The notes: a model not told the origin generated them from the letters alone. Shown: positions 46,317 through 58,898, numbered from the stretch's first letter. The stretch: 64,000 nucleotides of DNA from Trichosphaerium sp. ATCC 40318 (GCA_038496445.1 JALMLS010000416.1:80167-144166), one strand, 5' to 3'. A program made the numbers and translations.

Positions 46317-46729
46317 CTTAACGTTAAGAAACTATGATCTGTGATTGATAGCAAGGCTTAACTGAGTTAAGTTCACTTGAAGCAAAATAAACAGTGCAAC
46401 TTTGACTATAATGTCATTCAGAGTGCAATTGTGTACACACGATATTCTCACTGTGTATCATCTTACGCCATGGCAATAACTCAAAGCACACTTGAACAAA
46501 GGATGCTTTAGCAGAAACGGTGGTTGTAAACAAAACAAAAGTATTATAATGTTACAACGGTTGGTTTGCACGTGATGAACATCTTCATGTGTTGTAAATG
46601 CGAGTCCTGTGCTGTATCAAAAAATACACATTTATTAGTTTGAAGTACATTCCCTGAAACAGTAACACGACAAAATTAATACTACATAATTTCCGTAATG
46701 GCTGACACTTTTTGTATTGTTTTGTAATT
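46317..46729. other. intergenic, no gene recognised
   Basis: About 410 bases between the SAP gene start and the 3' end of the FkbM gene. One CACGTG site lies near 46570. Nothing else seen. Confidence 0.5.
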
Positions 46730-48535
46730 TTAACCCCATGCTTGAATAATGCGCTCATTCTTTGTAATTACAATATCTTCCCAAGGAATCTTGGTAATCG
46801 GACTTGTAACTTTTCTTGGTTTCAAGGATTTCAAGTCCCACGAGTTCACTTTACCGCCATATCTAGATAAAAAAAAAGTTACAAAAATGAAAAGTACTTT
46901 GTTTTGTTCATTGTGACTTTGATTAATTTCTTATTAAAGACTCTAGGATGATTTTGTGCGTACAAGAAAAGATTATTACAAAAACAAAATTTTGTAGTAA
47001 ATATCACGTGCAAGGCTACTGACCATTTTCGTTTAAAGTTTCGTGGTAAAATAACAAATCAAAAAAAATAAACTTACCCTTCTGAGTAACTGTACAGGTG
47101 ATAACCTGCCTTCAAGAAATCTTCCATAAATTTTAATTTCTTTGCTCCTTCAATATGCATTTTAAACTACACCAAAACCATTAGCAACGCAGTGAACATC
47201 ACACAAACTTTTTTTTTTTTTTTTCCAACTGGTACCTCACAAACGATAGTGTTAACACCCATTGTAATGAGTTTTTTAGCGCCAGCAAATACAAGGTGCT
47301 CATAACCTTCAGTATCGATTTTAATATAGTAAGGCACTTCAGGATTATCCACCATGAAACTGATAAAACAAATTAAAATGGAAATCACTCAAAAAAGAAA
47401 AAAGCAATATTAGAATATCGCACTTGTCCAATGTTATCTTATTAACTGGTGGTTGATTTTTACTCTGAGATCCTGATACTGAAGAGAAACCTATTCCAAT
47501 TAAAAAACGACACTATTTTGCTCAAAATAAAATATAAACTATCACGTGATACGCAAAAAAAAAAAACAAACTTAAAGGCGAAGGTTTCGATTATTTTTAC
47601 GCTCAACACCTGGTCTTGTTGTAAAAGAAAAACTGTACCGCTTTGATCGCATCTAAAGTTGAGAAAAACAGTTTCTTCCTTTTCACCAACAGCTACAGTG
47701 TGTAGTTGAAGCTGGTTCATAGGTATGTTATTAACAAGCCTACTAATACGCAAGTGCTCCATATTCCACACAGAAGGGTCAAAAGCGTGAACATTACAAC
47801 CCATATTCGCTAACAGACTTCAATACAAAATGATAAAGTAAAAAAAAAAGAAAAACACTCGTATTCGTCTTCATACCCATCCAAATTGCGTAAAACCCAA
47901 TGTTAGCTCCAACATCGTATACCATTGTATTACCATCGTTACATTTATCCTTCTACGGCAGTATTAGAACATTCAAAGACATCTTAAGGGAAATATTGTT
48001 ATCACGTGCCAATAAGTTGTATACAATGATAGATTCAGCAGGTGCAAACATGCCAACGTCCCTTCACGTGTTTAATAAAGAGCTAGGTACACTAGAGATT
48101 TAATCGTACTTTACGTTCTGTCCTATTGAGTTTTTACATTTAGATTTAGCTGATGGCGTAGCGTATAGGCTCGGAGGTTTTGTGTCAGCCTAGTAAGTTA
48201 TTTAGTAAAATTTGTGAAGGTTTCTCACAAGAAATAGAATAAAAACAAATAAAGAAGGCTCCGCACCTTGGCCACCTCCACGCCTGCTTTCCATATATTA
48301 AATTCAAGCACTTCTAATCGCTCTTGATCTTCTTTTTCGTTATCACGTGGTACTACGTGCTTAGTACGGCAAGGTTTCTCTACTACTGAAGTCTACGAAA
48401 GGTGTTAATTCCAAAAATGAGCAACGTGGCAGTACATACGGTTTGACTTCCTCCAGAGTATGTAAATGATACAAGGAGAACAGAGATAGCAACAAGAGCG
48501 CAAATGCCGATCGCATACTGCCGATTGACTGCCAT
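46730..48535 (-). CDS. FkbM-family methyltransferase, membrane-anchored
   Basis: A SAM-dependent methyltransferase of the FkbM family. The ATG at 48535 gives a short cytoplasmic end and a hydrophobic signal anchor (YAIGICALVAISVLLVSFTY), suggesting a type II Golgi or ER protein. The methyltransferase core shows motif I VYDVGANIGFYAIW, then HAFDPSVWNMEHLRI, then NQLQLHTVAVGEKEETVFLN, CDQSGT, and the family hallmark YYIKIDTEGYEHLVFAGAKK with TIVCEVP. The end NERIIQAWG precedes TAA 46730-46732. Related enzymes O-methylate sugars or small molecules; a glycan substrate in the secretory path is a reasonable guess. About eight exons, several with CACGTG in the introns. Confidence 0.82.
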
Positions 48536-49005
48536 TGGGAATATCGGCGAAACCTGTACGTCACGACTTGTCAAGACTATTAAACATACCAGAATTGTCA
48601 CGTCTAATATGTACTAATGTGCATGTGAATCACGACGTCATCAACATCTTCTTTTTCACTATTTTCAAGGGATGGAAAGGCAGCAGCGTTTTTGAAGCGA
48701 GATGACAAAATAAAAAGAGGTACATATTCGCTTTACTTAAATACTTGTTGCTGAAGTTAGAACAGGATAGTTCCACGTGATATTTTCGTAGGTCATTGTA
48801 ATGTACTACACGTTGGTTTGTGTGCAATAGTTATTTATTGCTAGAGTGTTTACACCTACACTGGCGATGAACGCAGTTTTGCAATGCAGTTCTTGTTTTT
48901 TTCTGCTTTTTTTTATGAAAACAGCTTTGTTTTTGTTCTACTGCCAGTGTAAACTATCGCTTTTTGGAGGCGATGATGACAGTACGTGCTATATACATGC
49001 AAGGC
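48536..49005. other. intergenic upstream of tRNA-Leu
   Basis: About 470 bases between the FkbM start and tRNA-Leu(UAG). No supported gene. Confidence 0.5.
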
Positions 49006-49089
49006 GCATGTTTGACCGAGTGGTTTATGGTGAACGGTTTAGGTCCGTTTGGGAGTCATCCCGCGCAGGTTCGAATCCTGCAACATGCA
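49006..49089 (+). tRNA. tRNA-Leu (anticodon UAG)
   Basis: The acceptor arm pairs GCATGTT with AACATGC, with discriminator A at 49089. The A-box-like TGACCGAGTGG and B box GGTTCGAATCC are present. The anticodon arm AACGG-TTTAGGT-CCGTT gives UAG, which reads CUA. A class II variable arm (GGGAGTCATCCC) is present. There is no intron and CCA is not encoded. Confidence 0.93.
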
Positions 49090-49481
49090 ATTTTTGTTAA
49101 ACTACAGCTGACTTTACGTGCACAAACTTACCAATTACAGTACATAACCTACGCAATTCTAACACCAAGGTTTAAAACAGTACGGCCAAAATTTTTCCAT
49201 ATCGTATGTGTCAGAGAACGATTTGCGTACGAGAGAAACACGAAATCGTTTTATTGGTACGTTGAACAGAGTGCTCAATAGGCTCTAATTTTGGTACACT
49301 TGGCATCAATAAGCTCAGCTCTGTTGTAAACTACTAGAACGTCCTGGGTGTAATGAAGGAGCTCCGAAATAACAACGTTACATGGCTCCTATTAATGGTA
49401 AGTCACATGTTTGCGCTAAAACTATTCTAAGAAAAAGTTGTAGACAAAGATAGGTGATACAACTTATGACAATACCATTAT
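49090..49481. other. intergenic, no gene recognised
   Basis: About 390 bases between tRNA-Leu(UAG) and the 3' end of the ankyrin/phosphoesterase gene. No gene or repeat recognised. Confidence 0.5.
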
Positions 49482-51952
49482 TTATTGTTTATACACCTTG
49501 AGCACCTTTGTAGGTGTGTAACCTTTACTTTGTTGATATCCATGCGCATTTGAGACAATTCTAGTTCCATCAATGACCATATCGTGGAACCAATGAGTGT
49601 GCCTACAACAAGAAATCAGTAACAGCACGTGGACTTGAAAAGCGTACCCATAACACCATAATGATACTGGAGACCCAAATAACTCCCTGTAGAAGAAATT
49701 TAACAAAGGGATAAAATATACGTCATCTAGGATTGGTAACAAAGCCTGAGCACTCAGAAACGAACAGCAAAAAAAATTGTAAATGATGTTTTTTTGAAAT
49801 CACTCTTGGTACCTGAGGTTAGTACCAAATGCATGGTTTGTTAAGCTGTTCCAAAAATCAGGATTAGAACATCCCATACCGATAACAGGAGCATGATGTG
49901 TAAGTACAATAACTTGTTGGTTCTCTTCCTTTGCTTTTGCAATCTCGGATTTAATAAACTTGCTTTCTGCTTCAAACCACTTATTAGTATCATCAGGTGT
50001 TATAACACGCGGTTCATCATCTCCTTCTAAAAAAATACAATAAGTATACTGCCTTTAAAACCTCATCAACACGTGATTTGTGCTTTTTTCAGTGAAAGAA
50101 ACAACGCCAAAAAAAACTCTTCAAAAAAAACAAAACGTGCAGCTTGTGAACTTACCTTTAATTTTAATGTAACGATAATCGTTCAGCTTGTGGCCAATAT
50201 CATCTTTAGCTTCTTTAGAAGGTGCAAAAGACCACATACAAGCACCAATGACTTTAATGCCTTCAAGCATCACAGAACGTGCATTAAGGAATTCTAGGCT
50301 TTCATGCTTATCACATATACTGTTAATAGTTTCATTAACAGCATTGTATTCCCCTTTATAAAACTCATGGTTTCCACTAAGTACAAAAACTTTTTCAAAG
50401 TTTTTTGCTTGTAACAAAAGAAATTGCTCATACTTTTCAGGGTTATGAACAACACCAATGCTTTGATTAAAAATATTAGAAATCACGTGTTATTTTCTGT
50501 AATAAGTCAATTACTTACTCTCCTATTAGAGCAAGGTATTTAGCTTTTGGTTTAATCAATGCATCCAAATCTTCATGTCCAACTTCCAAGTGAATGTCTA
50601 TGAAAGTATGGTTTAAAGAACGTTTCGACTTTTATAGTTTTCACTCATTTTAAAGGTACCTGAGGCAAGTTGAATCTCTAGGCAAGGCTTATCGTTAGGT
50701 ATTGGTTGTATGTCTAGCTCCAAAGCTTTGATAATGTCAGGGCTTATCCGAGAATGGTATTTTTCCTGCATCGTTCGGAACCAGAATTGACTTAATTGCT
50801 TCTTTGTCAAGTTTCTTGAGTACGTTAATGATCGCCTCATCATCTAGTTTACTCTCTTCTAACTTATGTAGAGGTGTATCTCCTTTAGAGTCCCTTTAAA
50901 GCCATTAAAGAGTTAACAGTCGAGCACAAAAGGATGTTAAGTACCGACAAACAAGAACTAAGTCATTGTTAATTTGATCAAAAAGCAATTCAATTGATTT
51001 CGAGTGTCCATGGCGACATGCGCAGTGAAGTGGTGTTTGACCATCTTCCATGGTAACGTTTGTTTCGAATTCATTTTTGAGAAGAATTTCCAAGTGCTTG
51101 TGTTTGCCCTTGATGCAAGCCAAATGCATCATTGTACAACCTATGAAAAAGTCACCAAAAAAAGAGCAATGTCGTTGTGTATTCGATTACTCACCGTCTG
51201 TACTTGATATAGTTGTTTTAAGTTGTTTAGTAGCTATTAGAGTTTCTATGGCCGTGGTAGAGTTGCACATTATGCTCATATGACCTGCTGACTCGCCTTT
51301 ACCATTCTACAAAAAAAAGTTAAAAAGAGGAAAATATTACGTGTGCTTTTCCGAAAGGTTTCGCCTCGCCGTGGTTATCTTACCTTTATATTCAAATACT
51401 CAGCTTTACAAGTCGCTTCTACAATATGCTTCAAACAACTAGTATGCTCATCAGACTTTCTTACAGCCTGCACGTGGTAATAAAGTCAGAAAAAGTTTAA
51501 AACAAGCGCAAAGTACCAAGTGAAGTGGTGTCAATCCTAAGTCGTTACAAGCCATAAGCTGTGACTCATACGGACTCTCAAGCAACGCTAGTACACCTGC
51601 CTCGTATCCAGATTCTACAGCGCAATGTAGAGCTGTGTTCTGATGCAAAAAACCGTTAACTTTGGGAACAGAAATTCTGTAACGCACGTTTTTATTGTTT
51701 GTTTCTCTTGCGTTTGCTCCATTCTCAACGGCGTATTTTATAATGTTCAACCTCTTTTTCTCTACCGCACGATGTATTACATAGTCCCCAGACACTTCAT
51801 CTTGTATTTTCCACAATTCTTGCTTGTGTTTGTTAAAAAGTGCTTGTATTGCGTTTATATCGCCTTTATCTAACGTGTGCTGTTATATAAATGCGTATTA
51901 GCTCTTAAAACGTACCGACTAGATCAAAAGCGTTACTGAGCTTGTTACCCAT
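49482..51952 (-). CDS. ankyrin-repeat / metallophosphoesterase protein (possible frameshift)
   Basis: The ATG at 51952 gives MGNKLS, an N-myristoylation-type start. Several ankyrin repeats follow (GDYVIHRAVEKKRLNIIKYA, NTALHCAVESGYEAGVLALL, GCTMMHLACIKGKHKHLEIL, GQTPLHCACRHGHSKSIELL, GDTPLHKLEESKLDDEAII). Downstream is a calcineurin-type metallophosphoesterase: IQLASDIHLE, ALIGDIG, VFVLSGNHEFY, VLTHHAPVIG and YGHTHWFHD, which together supply the metal ligands, stop TAA 49482-49484. The ankyrin frame meets a stop at 50737-50739, and the phosphoesterase frame runs one base off through KALELDIQPIPNDKPC. No intron explains this. Either it is a true fusion with a one-base error between 50737 and 50765, or two adjacent genes. 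The enzyme part looks complete. Confidence 0.7.
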
Positions 51953-52464
51953 ACTGACGCAAACTATTTTGTACGTGTACAAACGATAGATTGGCAGAGG
52001 TTGCGTTTAAGGTATTTTCGTCAAGTATTAGTGATTCGTGTAAGTTAACTTTGTGCGTCAAAAAAAACGTGCTCTAGAATTTCTGTTGTGTTTCAACCAT
52101 TATCTAGAAATAGGATATAGAACAGGCTTGGTTATGAAAACTTTACAAAAATAATAGCAGAACAGCACGTGTTTTCCAAATACTCGCTGAAACACATTGT
52201 GCTACAGATTTATATCCATAACTCAACATCAGCTGTAGTATTTACATTGATGATACTATGCCCAAATTACAGTTAGTCCGTTTTTTATCACATTTGGAGT
52301 CAAGGTTACGTTACAAAATCTGTATTGTTCACAAAATTGCTTGTAAATTTATCTTCTCTTTGGGTTATTCCATTACCATCTACTCTTTTTGATCCTGTAT
52401 TTATACTACGCAGCTCCTGGTGTTGTGAATACCTGTTGAACAAAAATAACGATCATAGACTGCT
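51953..52464. other. intergenic, no gene recognised
   Basis: About 510 bases between the ankyrin/phosphoesterase gene start (minus) and a short plus-strand frame. It holds the promoter side of the former and a CACGTG near 52164. Nothing else seen. Confidence 0.4.
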
Positions 52465-52686
52465 ATGCAGCGCCTAGTTAAACTATCTGTGGCTCCTTTT
52501 AGAATCAAATACCCTTCAGTCGAACAGGTACAAAAAAATGTCAAGGAGGTGTCCATTCCTAAAATTACGTTTTATTACTCCAGTCTTTTACACATTGGTT
52601 GTACGCCAATACCCCTTTGTAGCTACTGCTTTAATTGTATGGAACTGCTTAATATCCGAGTACTTGGAGATACGTTTTCTATGTAA
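52465..52686 (+). CDS. short hypothetical frame
   Basis: A 73-codon frame beginning MQRLVKLSVAPFRIKYPSVE and ending just before the structured repeat. The first 21 residues end at a possible GTACAA donor and look like a mitochondrial-type N-terminus, so this might be the first exon of a gene I cannot follow. No domain recognised. Confidence 0.22.
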   Translation: MQRLVKLSVAPFRIKYPSVEQVQKNVKEVSIPKITFYYSSLLHIGCTPIPLCSYCFNCMELLNIRVLGDTFSM

Positions 52687-52689
52687 CAA

Positions 52690-53021
52690 AAACAAAAGTA
52701 TCCTCCCTAGGTGAGGACACGGTATTTTTATTTGTTTTCATTCAGATGCACTTCCTAGGTAAGGCCGCTGGTTATTTTTTTTGAGAATTCTTTTTTTTGG
52801 GTACCAAGTAAGGTCTATGTTCACCGATACTTTAAGATCACGGAAGCCGCTCATAGATTTGTTACTATTTTTTTTTTTTTTTTGGATTTTTTATTGGTTT
52901 TATAGACCGACCATTATGTGTCTACTTTCGTCAGCCACTACGAAAGGTTTAGGGGTTTTATGTGAGTCGCTTCGGTTAGTCAAACCGAAACTAGCTGTGG
53001 AGAACTACTTCCATCTGATAT
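52690..53021 (+). repeat. dispersed structured element, copy 2
   Basis: Second copy of the element at 9916-10171. It differs mainly by an extra 82 bases (52770-52851) bounded by direct repeats of GCCGCT, which points to slippage or recombination between the repeats, or an insertion. Hairpins: CTTTCGT (52925-52931) with ACGAAAG (52940-52946), and TTCGGTT with AACCGAA (52971-52989). A long T run (near 52868-52883) lies inside. Confidence 0.6.
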
Positions 53022-55740
53022 CGAGAATATTTTCGTTTCTTTTTATACCCATAAAAACTACACAAAAATAAATTGTGGTATTAATAGAAGCTTCTAAAGG
53101 TTAGTTCACTGAAAATACTATTTTAATTACTCAAATATGGATAATGCACATTTCAAAACTCTCTTAAATGCCTGTGATAGCTATTTACACGCGTGGAAAC
53201 CACATTGGACAAGTTTTGTATCTAAAAGCGTGCAACTAAACGAGAACTTCTTTTTTTAGATACTGAATGTTACTCAAATATGGATAACGCGCATTTGGAA
53301 AAACCACCAACCTTGTACTAGCTATTTTCATGTATTTAGAACTGTTTTGGGCGCTATTTTATAAAAAATATGCTAGGGCAGGAAGAGGTAATCGTGAATC
53401 ACAAGCAATATCATTTTAGTCTTCTTTGTACAAACAATGTAGCATGATTACTAAGAAGAGTTAGAGAAGTTTCTTCTAAGCCTATCCGTTAAAGAGATAG
53501 TCACTAAAACTCAAGGAGACAGTATGCATTTCAATACGTTTGTAAGTACAGGACATGCTACACATCTACTATCTCATACCATATCTTAAACGCATTCTCG
53601 TTTTGTATGATCACCGCGTACGTTTTGGTGCCTTACACAGACAAGTCACGATAAAATGTATTCGTGTTAGAGACAATGTTAATATTTTATATGGTTTTGT
53701 GTGATGCTCAGATTGATATGAACGACACTAGATTGAGAACGTGCAGATAGAGAACAGTAAATTCATTTGTTTTGATCGGAAATAAGATTGATTCACGTAA
53801 CCTAAACAAAGACTATTATTTACTCTACGGGCGCGTTGTAATGCATACATAGAGTAAGTACGTGTTTGTTCTGTTGGCCTTTGCACTGTATTGTATTGGG
53901 TCATGTAGGTTTCTAGCAAGGTCCAAACCTAGAAAGGTCACGTTTGTAAGTTGTAGAGCTACTGATAATGTTCATTCCAGAGGGTAAGAAACTCAAGCAA
54001 CGGTTTAGATATTTGGTTACCATAAAACTACGGCGTGGTAGGCATAAAGGGTGCCAAAGCGAAGCAAAACTGTAAATGTAAGAAAATTATGAGAATAGTT
54101 TATTCAATAACCAAATTGTCAAGGCTCATTGCTATGTACCCCAACACCGAGTTTAATCATTGCAGTATCATTACGTGTAGCTCATATAGATACATCACCA
54201 AAGGAATTTTCACAAAAAGATATGGCTACCAGGTTACTTTCTTAGTCAGTTATTTATTTCAGGGGTCATTACATAGCTTTGGAGCATCCAAGACAGGATT
54301 TTGGCATTGAGATCATTTCAGAATTTTTACATGATAAGTGCTCATGGTACTTTTTTACAAATACGGTAACAGGATAAATCCGTTTTCTTTTATACACCTA
54401 AAAACAAAACAAAAAAAAATTGTGGGACCTGAAACACACCTGTAGCCCTACCTGTGGTGATCCATTGGTACTCATTTTGTTTCAAATTGGTTTGCATTGA
54501 ACAAAGTAATATGCAATTTACACTAAAACCTCTCGCAGCATAGCCTTGCCAATGGAAGTACATGACGTGCAACTGTTTTTCGAATTGGTTCACTTTCAGC
54601 TGAGACAGTTTGTAAAACTCTCCAAATACCTCTAAAACCCCTAAAAACTATCCTTAGATGCGCGTTGCGTATATCAAAGGATATACAATAGGTACAAAGG
54701 CATTTGGAGCAGTGCAACGACAAATTCCGTTTCCGAACCAAACGTCGTAATAAAAATTTCTTGAACATGTTCTATATGTTGTACACGGGCTAACACGATT
54801 ATTTCTACACGTATGGCGTTGGTTTACTTCAAGGATATCCACAAAAAGATGCAACCTCATGATATAGCACAAACTCAGTCCAACAAAACAGTTAATTGTT
54901 TATTGGAGTACTGAACGCTTCATAGTATGTAGAAAAGGCGATTAAACGAACAAAGGAGAGGAGTTAGGTGATCTTGCTTTGAAGTGTGTGAAAACCTGTT
55001 TTGAAGCTACATATACGTATGAACAAGCGCAAAAGTGCTAATACGGTAATTTAAACGCTCGAGAGCTAATTCAGAAAAAAAAAATCGCCACGTTTTACGA
55101 AACGTCATTGTATGGTGAAAAATGCTTTTTCGGAACAGTATTGTCATATAAGGTTCCACCGCACTCCGACAGTAAGTGTTAATGCGCTGTTGGCGTAGTG
55201 GTTTATAATATGCGGCAGTATTACTGCCACAGACATGTAGAAATGTTGGTTTATGCCAAAAAGTTTTCGAGTCTGATTTGAAATATGATACAAAGCCGTG
55301 GCGAATCTTGTTTACCGGGCTTTTAGTTTCGTCAACAATGTCAAGCAGCTATAGTTCCATTGTTCGGAGTGTTTGTGAACGATTTTTAGTAAAAGCGTCA
55401 TCGCACGTTTTTAGAGTACTAGTAAAGACCTAAAGTCCCTGTTTTGTTCTTGTAGTTCGTCTTTCAGTTATAAACACAAAAAAGGTCTGTGTACGCTCAA
55501 ACGCGAAATGACATTATTATACGGTGTTTCTAAAGATAACAACACGATTAAATCGGAGATGAATTGGTTGCGATCGCCACTAGTATACACCCTAGGTACT
55601 ATGAGAATAAAACAAACCTGCTACATCATTTTTTTTTATAACCCAAATGGTCTTTTTGCCTACATTCTTCGGAATAGCAGTGTGGCTAATGTACGCACCC
55701 AGGGTATTGTATACTCATTATCATATATTCAAATCCAACT
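53022..55740. other. gene-poor 2.7-kb region
   Basis: The longest stretch without a recognisable gene in the window. It contains a direct repeat of about 27 bases (near 53126 and 53270, core TACTCAAATATGGATAA) and one copy of the tRNA-like fragment (about 55150-55230). Frames such as 54035-54310 and 54390-54872 have no domain or splice logic. The last few hundred bases may hold an unseen first exon of the class C receptor. Confidence 0.45.
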
Positions 55741-58700
55741 ATGGGGATTCGGAATGGTAATACCATTGTAGTGGGTATGAGCTACCCTCAAAACTCTACA
55801 ATTGAGCTTTGGGTACAAATATTATTTTTCAGCTTGTCATTTTTTTTTCCCAATTAACGGCAATCGTTTGCTTTAGAATATGCGTGGACATGCTACATTT
55901 AAAGGAGTAGAATTCTGGAAGAACAATGTAAATAAAAACGGAGGCATCAATATTGCTGGTCGGAACTATTCGGTACACAAGCTCGGAGAGTTTTTTGTTT
56001 ACTTCTACAATAGGTAGAAATTGAAGCGCTTGGCGACGATTTTAAAAGCACCACAATTGTAAATAACTATAAAATCCTCGTAGAAAACCCTGAAGTGGAT
56101 TATCTCCTTGGTACAACTTGCCGTTTTAAGCAACACTGTGACCGAAAAACGCTCTCCAAAAAAAAACATTGTTCTAAATTTGTTCTAGGTCCCCTTGGTT
56201 CTGAACACAGTGTTACGGTCGCTGAGGAAGTAACTGAACCTGCCAATAGATTGTTGATAGGTATGACTGCATCAACAGATAAGTTTGCGCTTAGTGGCAA
56301 GCATTCTTTTGGTGTTCTTCCTGTGAGCTCAAGGTACACTCCAAAACAAATGTAAAACGCTTTTATTTTATTAACACCCAAACAGATTTACTCATGTTAC
56401 CATACCTTTTCTACGAACAAACGGTTTTAAATCAGCGAGCTACCTTATAATGAATGAAAATGGGAGAATTGCATGTAATGGTTTCACGCGAATAGTACGA
56501 AAAAACATCAACCTTTATCACCTCTTTTTACATAACACAAAAAGTGTAACAACCTCATGCTGTTTGTACTAACTACTAAGTAATAGGGGCGTGAGAACGG
56601 TATTGAGAACATAACCTCTTTCTATGTTTCTGATGAAGACACTCCATTGAACGCACAAAACTGGACTGACACTTTAAAAGTAAGTTAAAGCTTGCTTTTT
56701 GTTTGCTTTACATGTCTTTATAGGCTATCATGGAAGTTGATAGTGACGTGCTGTTTAGTTGCGGAGATTTAAATCAACCGCCTCTTGGATTTATGCTTCC
56801 ACTCATGAAAGAAGCTGACTGGACCCCGAAACTACTTGTCGTTGCACCTTTCTTTTTATCATCCTTTGATGCAAGTCTACTCAACTACATCACTGGCATA
56901 AGAGCAGTAAGACCATCAATACAACCTTTCTTACTGGGTATTTACCGTTCTGTTTTAGCTGTATAGCAATTCAAGAAGAAGAGGAGACTTCTATGGAACT
57001 ACAATGGATTTTTCAAACGAATTTGATAAACTAGCACCAGAGGTAGCAGGTGAAGCTAGAATGATAGCAGGCGCATGTACTCTATCTGTAACGATGCTAC
57101 AAAAAGCTCTTGAAGTATGTCAAAATATCTAGTTACCTTGTTAGCTGAGCCATTAAATAGGCATCTTTCAGCACCAATGATACAGATGTTATTACATCAC
57201 TCAAAACACTAGACATCAACACATTTCTTGGGCGGGTACGCTGACTCATGACCTCTTTATTATCTTGTGGAAATATGATGTTCTAAGTGTTAAAAACAAA
57301 ACTAACACAAGATAGCTACGCTTTTCTCCAGATAATGAACAACTTTCGGATGCTACATGGGGTCAATTGATTCACAATAGCGAAGAAGTTGTTGGTCCTC
57401 TATTGAGTGCATCAAAAGAACTTGTCGTTCCTATGCCAACATGGAAAGAACGGATATTTTCGCCCAAATTTGGTAGCAAACACTTTTTTTAGTTACATGT
57501 TCTTGTTTCTAATTTGTAATCGTAGGTGATAGTGTATATGAATGGATTGTCCTGGCAGCGGTTCTGTTAGCATGTATGCTAACTTCACTATTTGGAGTTT
57601 ATATTATTATGTACAAAGATAGATTTCAATGTATGCAAATCACGTGGCTTTTTCAAATTCTCATTTTTTTCTTCTCGTTCAAAAAGATTCATAAACTAGT
57701 TGTCTTTGGCTGTATCTGGTGTTTGTTAATTCTTTGATCCAGATTCGTCTCCTCTTTTCATGGTTGGCATAATTCTTGGAGCAAACTTGATATACTTTAG
57801 TACACTATTCGGTACACCAAATAGTAGCAGTACAGCATCTTGTCATGCGCAGAACTGGTTATATTTTTTGGGCATCAACATTATGTTTGGGTACTAATTC
57901 ATTACTTTTGAATATGACCTTAACCCTGTTCTATGAAAAGATGTCTTTTCGCTAAATCATGGCGAGTGTATTACATCTTTAAGGCTTCAAAGACACTACA
58001 TGAGATAAAAATTACAGATCTTGAGGTAGTTGTTTACGTTGGTGCATTTTGCTCCGTTTGCTTGGTATGCTTTTTTCTGTTGTTCTATACTCTAGCACCC
58101 ACTAACTTGTTTTGTTTTCAATAGATATTATGTATAAGTTATAGCGCACTACTAAAGCCATCAGAAATCGTTGTCATAGACCAATACCGAGTATCAAAGA
58201 ACTTTTATGAGTGCACATTATCTCTTGCTGGAACTGTGATTTTAGCACTACAACGAGTTGCTATTGTATGGCCTTGTGCATCTGCTTTAGAATACTGACT
58301 ATTTACCTAGATTCTCGCTATGCTTGTTGGTACCATCACAGCAACACTTATTCGTAAAGTACCTGCCAATATTTTTAACGAATCAAAGGTAATTGAAATA
58401 AGAAGATGAAACTGTATGAAGTGACAATCTTTAGGTGTTAGGATACTCAATCTATAATATGACACTCTTCACTTTGATTGGAACTATTACATTCTACACT
58501 ATAACTTCAAATAACGCTGTTGGTCAGAGATATGTCATACACTCACTATGTGCAATTCTGAGTGCAGGTGCGTAGTAAGAACAATGCTGTTTTTTGTTGC
58601 AATACAATTATGGAAAAAATAATAACAACTTGACGTATTTGCATGAGTGCTGTGATCAGTAAATTTCTGTATTACTAAAACTGTGTTTATAGGTCTTTGC

Positions 58701-58898
58701 GTTCTTGCTATGTTCATTCTTTCAAAGACCAAAAGCTCAAAGAAAAGTAATACAATTTCTGCAAGCAGACCGGACGTAATGGATGAACAACTTTCTGAGC
58801 TCGAATTGGACAAAGAAAAGCACATAAAAACCCTGACAAATGACTTACGAAAGCTACAAAAAATGCTAGACAAAGCAAGAAAGAAAAACAGAGTATAA
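55741..58898 (+). CDS. class C (GABA-B-like) G-protein-coupled receptor
   Basis: A family 3 GPCR with a periplasmic-binding-protein-type ectodomain. The N-terminal part reads NTIVVGMSYPQNSTIELW, then FKGVEFWKNNVNKNGGI, DYLLGPLGSEHSVTVAEEV (the second Gly-rich turn), RLLIGMTASTDKFALSG and KLLVVAPFFLSSFD; FSPDNEQLSDATWGQ and VVPMPTWKER lead to the membrane. Seven spans follow: EWIVLAAVLLACMLTSLFGV, FMVGIILGANLIYFSTLFG, NWLYFLGINIMFG, VVVYVGAFCSVCL, LSLAGTVILALQR through MLVGTITATLI, NMTLFTLIGTITFYTI, IHSLCAILSAGLCVLAMFIL. The tail is a coiled coil (LELDKEKHIKTLTNDLRKLQ), as in GABA-B receptors, which use it to dimerise. Stop TAA 58896-58898. The start chosen lacks a signal peptide; a 5' exon is probably missing. 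Confidence 0.8.

Noticed and set aside
52740-52830. U1-like string (CTTACCTAGG on the minus strand) in the structured element
   Set aside because: The other copy reads CTACCTTAGG at the same place, so the U1-like 5' end is not conserved and the rest does not fold like U1.
55180-55250. A third tRNA gene
   Set aside because: It has an A-box-like half and a short palindrome (GGCAGTATTACTGCC) but no T arm or acceptor pairing, so it is not a functional tRNA.
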